From contig JBMNSQ010000020.1 in NCBI GenBank assembly GCA_050945275.1, positions 1 through 19,300 on the forward strand: DNA of 19,300 bases. Reading direction: 5' to 3'. Positions within the stretch are counted from its first letter, which is position 1. Each line of letters starts with the position of its first letter. The position numbers and the translations under genes were made by a program. This document shows positions 15,068 through 19,300 of the stretch, piece by piece. The notes beneath the pieces were generated by a model, which worked only from the letters and a program-made list of their open reading frames with translations, was not told where the DNA came from and made no database searches. Origin of the DNA: JAAYWY01 sp050945275. Its GTDB lineage: Bacteria > Bacillota > DTU030 > DUMP01.

Positions 15068-15322
15068 TCATTCGCTTCGTAGTTTATTGGCCTCTCGCCA
15101 CGTCCTTAATTTAGCTGGCTCTTCTTGGTTTTGCAGTGCATCTTCTATCAGATGAATAAGCTCCCTAAAACTGCGAAAATAGATGGCCTTTTGTTCTTCC
15201 AGCCACTGTATGCTTCCCTGGGTGCTCGCATGCTGGGCATACATGATTTTAACGAGAAAGGTGCAACCCCTGAACTCTATAGAGCTTTCCCGGGGTGTAT
15301 TATCAATTTGGGCAGTTTCCAT
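15068..15322 (-). CDS. Small conserved protein of unknown function, first gene of the surface operon
   Basis: An 84-residue soluble, probably cytoplasmic protein with no signal peptide or membrane segment. The middle reads FRGCTFLVKIMYAQHASTQG, then IQWLEEQKAIYFRSFRELIHLIEDAL. I recall small clostridial proteins with the pattern F.G..F.V......A..QG.I.WLE.....FRS..EL..LI..AL, often near BTAD-type regulators or surface genes, but no assigned function. ATG start with GGGGGAG 5 nt upstream. It sits directly downstream of the promoter with 22-bp repeats, and its stop is only 42 bp from the likely start of the anchored-protein gene, so cotranscription is likely. A regulatory partner or PilZ-like adaptor is conceivable; I cannot support either. 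Confidence 0.7.
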   Translation of the reverse strand: METAQIDNTPRESSIEFRGCTFLVKIMYAQHASTQGSIQWLEEQKAIYFRSFRELIHLIEDALQNQEEPAKLRTWREANKLRSE

Positions 15323-15390
15323 AAGAGCTCCCCCATTCTTGTTGACATTTAATCACTGGATAACCCGTATAAAGGCAGGGCTGCTTCCAC

Positions 15391-15413
15391 CTTCTGTCAC
15401 TATCTTCTGTCAC
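15391..15413. repeat. Direct repeat CTTCTGTCAC x2 in the operon leader
   Basis: CTTCTGTCAC occurs at 15391-15400 and 15404-15413, a 13-bp period, between the presumed transcription start near 15430 and the first gene of the operon. It could be a protein-binding site; function unknown. Confidence 0.4.
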
Positions 15414-15436
15414 CATATACACTGTAACAGTCGGGA

Positions 15437-15503
15437 ATTATATTTAGCGTACAAGAGCGTTATATCTAGTGCACAACGGCGTTATATTTTTGTACACGGA
15501 TGC
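15437..15503 (-). promoter_or_regulatory. Promoter with three 22-bp-period direct repeats, candidate SARP-type activator site
   Basis: TTATAT recurs at exact 22-bp intervals (15438, 15460, 15482 on the + strand). The units starting at 15438 and 15460 agree at 17 of 22 positions (TTATAT.TAG.G.ACAA..GCG); the third is weaker. Read in the operon direction, the last unit runs into TATAAT (15442-15437) with no recognisable -35 box, so transcription would start near 15430. SARP/BTAD regulators are known to bind direct repeats spaced by one or two helical turns just upstream of the -10 box, replacing the -35 contact. A BTAD regulator is encoded 60-odd bp upstream. The regulator-site pairing is my inference. 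Confidence 0.65.
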
Positions 15504-15521
15504 ACGTAAAGGCTTTAAAAG

Positions 15522-15543
15522 AAAAAACAGCCCCCGGGCTGTT
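15522..15543 (-). terminator. Terminator of the BTAD regulator gene
   Basis: On the - strand AACAGCC pairs with GGCTGTT (15526-15532 with 15537-15543) around a 4-nt loop, followed by TTTTTT. It lies 24 bp after the regulator stop, so regulator and surface operon have separate transcripts. Confidence 0.85.
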
Positions 15544-15566
15544 TGGGGAACTGCTAACTTAGCTTC

Positions 15567-16847
15567 TTAGTTTATAACAAATCTTTCTTGGGACAGGGGC
15601 TGAAACCGTATGCTGAGCTTTACTTTAGCCCGCCTTGTTATTTCTTGAAAACAACTACGGAGACGCTCTGTTATGGTGTCTATGTCCTGATACTGTCGTA
15701 CTGTCAACAACAACAAAATTTGTGTTTTGTTCCATAAGGAAAAAACGTCACCCCGGCGCAACGATAACTCCAAAACCTGCATTAGCTCGTTCATAACACC
15801 TTCGACCATGCTGTCGGTTAGCTGTTTTTTGTGTTTAGACGCGGTAATTAACCCCAAAAAGCTTGGGGTGCTCATACGTTCACTCTTTCGTCGTTCTAGC
15901 CGGTACAAAAACCGGAAATAGTCAATGTCACAGCTTACGGCACCGGCCATGTCATCGTCATCGGTTAATTTCTTTTCGATAAGTATCAGGTTTGTCTCAT
16001 CGTTGTCTTGGGTCATCCCTTGTATCTGCCGGTACAGCGCCCGCATGGCAGCAGAGGGCTTCACCCCAAGCTCCTTATATAACAGAGATGTAATGTAATT
16101 GTAATGGCTAAGCGCTCCTTGGATATCACCAAGCCCAATTAATGCCCGCAAAAAATAAAGATGCAGGGTCGTCTCATACGGTTCGATTAGGGTTGCCATT
16201 TCACAAATCTCTGTAACTTCATCATGCAATCCGCTACCATCTAATAGCTCCAATAGATGGTATAGGGCCTGTAAAAAAAGACGATGGTAACGGTTCTGTA
16301 ATGGAAACAACCACTCATTGCCTGTTGTACCGTTCAAGTATTGACCCTTGTATAACCTCAACGCTTGCCGATACAAACCAATTGCAGCCTGTTTGTCCTC
16401 TTTTGCTACGGAATCGGCGCATTTTATGGTGGCCTCAAAGACATCTGTATCCACTAGGCAGTGAACTCCAACTGAAAACAGGTAATAGCCGTTGGCATAG
16501 GTTAATTGTAAACAACGCTCCGGTTGGCATTTGGTAATGGTACGTATATTCTCCAACACTTTGCGCAACCGGTGTACCTGGGCCCGCAGCACATTCTTGG
16601 GATCGCTAAAATTACCGTCTGGCCACAGATCATCAATAATCGTCTCCGGTAACATACGCCTATTGCGAAACGCAATAAAATATTGCAAGAGCTCCAACAG
16701 TTTATAAGAACGGTGTATCCCCGTTAACAAAGACTGTTCTTGGTAGCAGATATCGAAGTCGCCCAAAGTGATTATGTTTAGATACGAATTAGTTGTATTT
16801 GGGAGACCTATTGCCTCCTCCTTCATTGACTCCACCGGTCTTCCCAC
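15567..16847 (-). CDS. BTAD/SARP-type transcriptional regulator with GGDEF-like C-terminal domain
   Basis: Probable activator of the surface operon. Of 426 residues, about 25-115 form an OmpR-type winged helix (LGDFDI, then LLELLQYFIAFRNRRMLPETIIDDLWPD, then NVLRAQVHRLRKVLE). About 130-275 form the bacterial transcriptional activator domain (helical repeats ending ALSHYNYITSLLYKELGVKPSAAMRALYRQI). The tail (about 310-420) contains LRRGDVFSLWNKTQILLLL (363-381), like the RxGDxFxRxxxxxFxVLL core of GGDEF/nucleotide-cyclase folds, but the GGDEF signature is missing. The start is ambiguous: GTG 16847 with weak AAAGG, or ATG 16826 with GGTGGAG close by. AAGGAGGAGG at codons 9-12 matches a Shine-Dalgarno but has no start codon at normal spacing. 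Monocistronic, with its own terminator. Confidence 0.85.
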   Translation of the reverse strand: MGRPVESMKEEAIGLPNTTNSYLNIITLGDFDICYQEQSLLTGIHRSYKLLELLQYFIAFRNRRMLPETIIDDLWPDGNFSDPKNVLRAQVHRLRKVLENIRTITKCQPERCLQLTYANGYYLFSVGVHCLVDTDVFEATIKCADSVAKEDKQAAIGLYRQALRLYKGQYLNGTTGNEWLFPLQNRYHRLFLQALYHLLELLDGSGLHDEVTEICEMATLIEPYETTLHLYFLRALIGLGDIQGALSHYNYITSLLYKELGVKPSAAMRALYRQIQGMTQDNDETNLILIEKKLTDDDDMAGAVSCDIDYFRFLYRLERRKSERMSTPSFLGLITASKHKKQLTDSMVEGVMNELMQVLELSLRRGDVFSLWNKTQILLLLTVRQYQDIDTITERLRSCFQEITRRAKVKLSIRFQPLSQERFVIN

Positions 16848-16886
16848 GAGAATTCAACCTTTCTTAACTACCTTATTCATTGCACA

Positions 16887-16909
16887 ATTATACCATTTTT
16901 TGGTATAAT
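16887..16909. promoter_or_regulatory. Palindrome carrying extended -10 boxes on both strands
   Basis: ATTATACCA (16887-16895) and TGGTATAAT (16901-16909) are perfect inverted repeats around five Ts. Each arm reads TGGTATAAT on its own strand, an extended -10 promoter element (TGnTATAAT). The leftward copy is about 40 bp upstream of the regulator start and is the likely regulator promoter. The symmetry could also make it an operator. Confidence 0.6.
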
Positions 16910-17061
16910 ATATCTGCGTTCCCCTATATTTGATAACATCATTTTCTCGTTGATTGCGACTCCCTTCCTGCCCCTCTGACACTTTGGGCGTCAGACTGTG
17001 TGAAAACCTGCCAGTCCATGTTTATGCTGCTCTAAATTTTTATACACTCTTAGCTGTCTTA

Positions 17062-17088
17062 TGTCATCCCAAGCAAAGCAAGGAACCT
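17062..17088 (-). repeat. Dispersed repeat unit, inverted copy
   Basis: On the - strand this reads AGGTTCCTTGCTTTGCTTGG followed by GATGACA, a relative of the units at 4448-4468 and 13344-13372 with the same GGGATGACA end. Confidence 0.55.
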
Positions 17089-17154
17089 AATGTTCTCGCT
17101 CAAATTATATTCTCTTGCTTCCTGGTTCAATACACCTAAAAGGAGTAAAATAAC

Positions 17155-17189
17155 AAAAAGGCACCTACCCAACAGGAGTAGGGCCTTTT
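17155..17189 (-). terminator. Terminator after bofA
   Basis: AAAGGC (17157-17162) pairs with GCCTTT (17183-17188), and CCTAC with GTAGG just inside. On the - strand the hairpin is followed by TTTTTGTTATTTTA, so it ends the recR - DUF2508 - bofA transcript, whose stop is at 17244. Confidence 0.85.
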
Positions 17190-17243
17190 ATATTTGCCAA
17201 AATAACGAATGCCAGGAGGCTTTGTGCTGTGGGCCTAGTGCTA

Positions 17244-17519
17244 CTAGATCGATAGATGCTGAAGCAAAAAGATTAATAAAATGCCAGGCAGGCCAAGAAA
17301 TCCCACTGTGACCGCCGTTATGGGGTTAATCGGAATAAAAATACCAAGGAAGGAACCCATAAGGTTTAGGAGCCAGAGGGCTACTCCACCCACCAAACCA
17401 TTGTACACAAGGCGCATAATAATCTTAAGAGGCACTAAGAATAAGCGGCCAATAAGATAAAGAAGAAACAATCCGAAGGCGTAAGCGATGATAATATTTA
17501 TATTTACATCAAACGGCAT
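17244..17519 (-). CDS. bofA: Pro-sigma-K processing inhibitor BofA family protein
   Basis: A small membrane protein of 91 residues. In Bacillus, BofA holds the SpoIVFB protease inactive in the mother cell until the forespore signals, so pro-sigma-K is not cut early. Two hydrophobic helices (about 8-30 and 43-85 with a break at FIPINP) and the conserved C-terminal stretch IPINPITAVTVGFLGLPG are clear. ATG start with GGAGGT 7 nt upstream. It follows recR and a DUF2508 gene, as in many spore formers, and has its own likely promoter at 17567-17599. Supports a spore-forming host. Confidence 0.92.
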   Translation of the reverse strand: MPFDVNINIIIAYAFGLFLLYLIGRLFLVPLKIIMRLVYNGLVGGVALWLLNLMGSFLGIFIPINPITAVTVGFLGLPGILLIFLLQHLSI

Positions 17520-17566
17520 ACTCCCTACCTCCCCAATGCCGACTGCTTAAAGACTTGTCTTAACAC

Positions 17567-17599
17567 ATTATACTATACTCGGCGTAAAATATGTCTGTA
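17567..17599 (-). promoter_or_regulatory. Candidate bofA promoter, possibly sigma-E type
   Basis: On the - strand TATAAT lies at 17572-17567, about 48 bp before the bofA start. Upstream there is ACATATT, which fits the sigma-E -35 pattern, about 14 bp before AGTATAAT, which partly fits the sigma-E -10 pattern. Known sigma-E control of bofA in Bacillus makes this plausible; housekeeping use of TATAAT is the alternative. Confidence 0.35.
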
Positions 17600-17603
17600 C
17601 GCC

Positions 17604-17891
17604 TTACATCACTTCACGGTTCTCGCAGCCCTCCAGGCGAGCCTGTTTGAGCAGATAGGTATAGCGCTGTTCTGTTGCCTGCAGGTTATAGATAGCGTAA
17701 TCAATCAAATCGGGATCCGTAACCGATTCAAAAAACCGGCGGGCCAGCTGCCATTCTCTTCGTGCTTGCTCCACCTGGTCAACCAAATCTGTTTGTACCG
17801 GCTTTGACGATGGCAGGTACTCTAACATGCTATCAGCAACAGCGGCTGCCTTTTGCAGCAGGGCCTTTATATTCTCATAGGCTAGCGGCAT
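17604..17891 (-). CDS. DUF2508 (YaaL-like) family protein
   Basis: A 95-residue, mostly helical cytoplasmic protein of unknown function. The family pattern is clear: QARREWQLARRFFESVTDPDLIDYAIYNLQATEQRYTYLLKQAR, especially DPDLIDYAIY followed by ERYxYLLKxAR. In Firmicutes it commonly lies between recR and bofA, as here. The frame extends upstream to ATG 17921, but AGGAGGGT at 17898-17905 stands 6 nt before ATG 17891, whereas 17921 has no Shine-Dalgarno, so I take MPLAYENIKALL as the N-terminus. The gap to recR is about 200 bp with no clear terminator. Confidence 0.88.
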   Translation of the reverse strand: MPLAYENIKALLQKAAAVADSMLEYLPSSKPVQTDLVDQVEQARREWQLARRFFESVTDPDLIDYAIYNLQATEQRYTYLLKQARLEGCENREVM

Positions 17892-17897
17892 CCCAAT

Positions 17898-17905
17898 ACC
17901 CTCCT
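17898..17905 (-). promoter_or_regulatory. Ribosome binding site deciding the DUF2508 start
   Basis: AGGAGGGT on the - strand, 6 nt upstream of ATG 17891 and inside the frame that would begin at ATG 17921. Confidence 0.7.
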
Positions 17906-18097
17906 GGATTACTACTTTCATCCAGAAGTATATCCAAGGGCATGGTCATAAATACCAATTGCTCATGAGAATCGACTCTATTGTTGTATCAGGCCATATA
18001 CTTTTTCTCTTACTGTTTTTAGGATATAGCCCTTAACCGTCCCAATTTTACTTATCAGCCCTTATGCAAGAATCTAGTTTCACCTTTTGCAAGATAG

Positions 18098-18694
18098 CTA
18101 TAACTCCCGCCGTCCCTCCATGGCTTTGGCTAAGGTAACCTGGTCGGCATATTCGAGGTCGCCACCTACGGGGAGACCGTGGGCCAAGCGGGTAGTTTTG
18201 ATCCCCAGCGGCTTGATGAGGCGGGCCAGGTAAGTGGCGGTAACCTCCCCTTCGGCATTAAGGTCGGTAGCCAGAACCACTTCTTTGACGGTGCCGTCTT
18301 GCAGCCTGGTTATAAGCTCTTTTACCCGAAGCTCACCCGGGCCGATACCTTCCATCGGTGAGATAACGCCGCCTAGAACATGGTACAATCCTTTATACTC
18401 GTGGGTCCGTTCCATGGCCACTACGTCGCGCGGATCTTGCAGAACGCAAATCAGGCTGTGATCGCGCGCAGGGTTACTACAAAGCTTACAGGGGTCTTCT
18501 GTCGCCAAATTACCACAGATGGAGCAATGTCTAACTTTTTCTCTAGCATCCACTAGAGCTCCGATCAGCCGCTTGGCTTCTTCCTTAGAAATGTCGAGCA
18601 GATGAAAAGCCAGCCGCTGCGCCGTTCGCGGGCCAATACCGGGCAGCCTTCGAAGTTCGGCAATAAGGCGGCCCATGGGTTCTGGATAATACAT
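18098..18694 (-). CDS. recR: Recombination protein RecR
   Basis: Ring-forming DNA-binding protein that works with RecO (and RecF) to load RecA at gapped DNA. The 198 residues are the usual length. In order: helix-hairpin-helix (about 8-30, LRRLPGIGPRTAQRLAFHLL), C4 zinc finger (C57, C60, C69, C72), Toprim domain (about 79-175, including ATDLNAEGEVTATYLARL), and the C-terminal GLPVGGDLEYADQVTLAKAMEGRREL. ATG start with GGGAGGAAACAAT directly upstream. In many Firmicutes recR follows dnaX and a YbaB/EbfC-family gene; here the upstream neighbour is instead a DNA methyltransferase gene ending 39 bp before it. Confidence 0.97.
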   Translation of the reverse strand: MYYPEPMGRLIAELRRLPGIGPRTAQRLAFHLLDISKEEAKRLIGALVDAREKVRHCSICGNLATEDPCKLCSNPARDHSLICVLQDPRDVVAMERTHEYKGLYHVLGGVISPMEGIGPGELRVKELITRLQDGTVKEVVLATDLNAEGEVTATYLARLIKPLGIKTTRLAHGLPVGGDLEYADQVTLAKAMEGRREL

Positions 18695-18733
18695 ATTGTT
18701 TCCTCCCTCGGCACTTGATTAGGCCTTGTTTTA

Positions 18734-19300
18734 TTATCCTTCCTTGATATTGTCGGCAAAGAGGGGTAACGAAGCACGGTGCTTTTTGGACACCGACTTT
18801 TGGGCCGGCAGCGAATTCCTCTCCCAAAAGACCCCGCCCTCGTAGCCCTGAATAGATTTATCGGATTCGGCCATGGCTAGCCGTTTCTCTGCTAAGCAGC
18901 AATACATGGTATCTAGCTCCACTCCGGCATAGCGGCGACCTAGCTTCTTGGCCACCACCGAAGTAGTACCTGAGCCGAGGAAGGGATCAAAGACCATATC
19001 GCCGGGACGGGAGCTAGCCAAGATAATTTTGGCCAGCAGTTTCTCCGGCTTTTGCGTCGGGTGGTCGGTGTTTTCCGGCATGGACCAAAAAGGAACGGTT
19101 AGATCGGTCCACATATTAGATGGATAGGTTAAACGAAAGTTGCCTGCAGCCGACTTGGTCCAATCCTTGGGCCGCCGGTTGCTGTCTTTATAAGGAGCAA
19201 TTACTCGCCGCTTTAGCTTGACCGCCTCCACGTCGAAAAAGTAGTCTTTGGACTTGGTGCAGAACCAAATGTCCTCGGAACAATTCTTCCAGTTAACCTT
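18734..19300 (-). CDS. Beta-class site-specific DNA methyltransferase, N-terminal part outside the window
   Basis: The frame is open through the right edge, so the visible 188 codons are the C-terminal part. An in-frame GTG at 19231 is not the true start, because the preceding sequence (WKNCSEDIWFCTKSKDYFFD) is clearly coding and family-typical. Motifs: HPTQKPEKLL, then DPFLGSGTTSVVAKKLGRRYAGVELD (S-adenosylmethionine-binding motif I). Motif I lies after the expected position of the catalytic DPPY/SPPY, the order of beta-class N4-cytosine or N6-adenine methyltransferases. After GVELD the tail is about 55 residues, polar and Lys-rich. Stop at 18734. No partner endonuclease is visible, so it could be solitary or belong to a restriction system outside the window. 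Confidence 0.88.
   Translation of the reverse strand, partial: KVNWKNCSEDIWFCTKSKDYFFDVEAVKLKRRVIAPYKDSNRRPKDWTKSAAGNFRLTYPSNMWTDLTVPFWSMPENTDHPTQKPEKLLAKIILASSRPGDMVFDPFLGSGTTSVVAKKLGRRYAGVELDTMYCCLAEKRLAMAESDKSIQGYEGGVFWERNSLPAQKSVSKKHRASLPLFADNIKEG

Larger units (their letters stand above)
16848..17243. other. 396-bp intergenic region between bofA and the regulator
   Basis: It contains the palindromic promoter at 16887-16909; a small hairpin TCTGAC/GTCAGA (16975-16995) followed by CTGTGTGAAAAC, which looks like a decayed insertion-sequence end; a dispersed repeat copy on the - strand (17062-17088); and the bofA terminator (17157-17188). Short open frames in this region lack Shine-Dalgarno sequences and overlap the repeat, so I accept none of them as genes. 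Confidence 0.55.

Noticed and set aside
16975..17010. Possible insertion-sequence end (TCTGAC/GTCAGA hairpin followed by CTGTGTGAAAAC)
   Set aside because: It resembles decayed IS termini I have seen in clostridia, but there is no partner inverted repeat, target duplication or transposase fragment nearby.
16954..17311. Short + strand frames between the regulator and bofA
   Set aside because: They cross the dispersed repeat and the bofA terminator, lack ribosome sites and look like no known family.
1..19300. tRNA, rRNA or a known riboswitch class
   Set aside because: I scanned the intergenic regions by eye for cloverleaf arms, TTCGANNC loops and familiar riboswitch cores and found none. A covariance-model search was not possible here.

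Overview
The window looks like a chromosomal segment of an anaerobic, spore-forming member of the Clostridia. Three things point there: ferredoxin-dependent pyruvate metabolism encoded twice, a recR / DUF2508 / bofA block typical of spore-forming Firmicutes, and Gram-positive surface genes (class D sortase, xPxTG anchor, SipW-type signal peptidase). Shine-Dalgarno sequences are strong, and GTG and TTG starts are common. I cannot name the genus.

Left part (1-8320): the end of an unidentified membrane-anchored protein on the + strand, then two complete pyruvate:ferredoxin oxidoreductase systems facing away from each other. The four-subunit enzyme (porC-porD-porA-porB) is read leftwards. Its operon is split between porD and porA by about 350 bp holding a branched palindromic, RNA-like element. 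The single-chain enzyme (1175 aa) is read rightwards from a 365-bp shared intergenic region and ends at a strong terminator at 8274-8316.

Central part (8404-16847): all genes lie on the - strand and form what I read as one surface-fibre or matrix module. From upstream to downstream: a BTAD/SARP-type regulator with a degenerate GGDEF-like C-terminus; its terminator; a promoter with 22-bp-period direct repeats ending at a TATAAT box, as expected for a SARP-type target; a small conserved protein; an xPxTG wall-anchored protein with a TasA-like domain; two TasA/camelysin-like secreted proteins; a highly acidic secreted protein with the same mature N-terminus; a polytopic Ser-His (SipW/archaeal-type) signal peptidase; a DUF5305-like membrane protein; and a class D sortase. 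The set holds a switch, the substrates, the protease that would release them, and the sortase that would anchor one of them. This is the most interesting part of the window.

Right part (17244-19300): bofA, a DUF2508 gene and recR, all on the - strand, preceded by the 3' part of a beta-class DNA methyltransferase that runs off the window. Dispersed palindromic repeats of two families lie in the intergenic regions. I saw no rRNA, tRNA, CRISPR array or intact insertion sequence.
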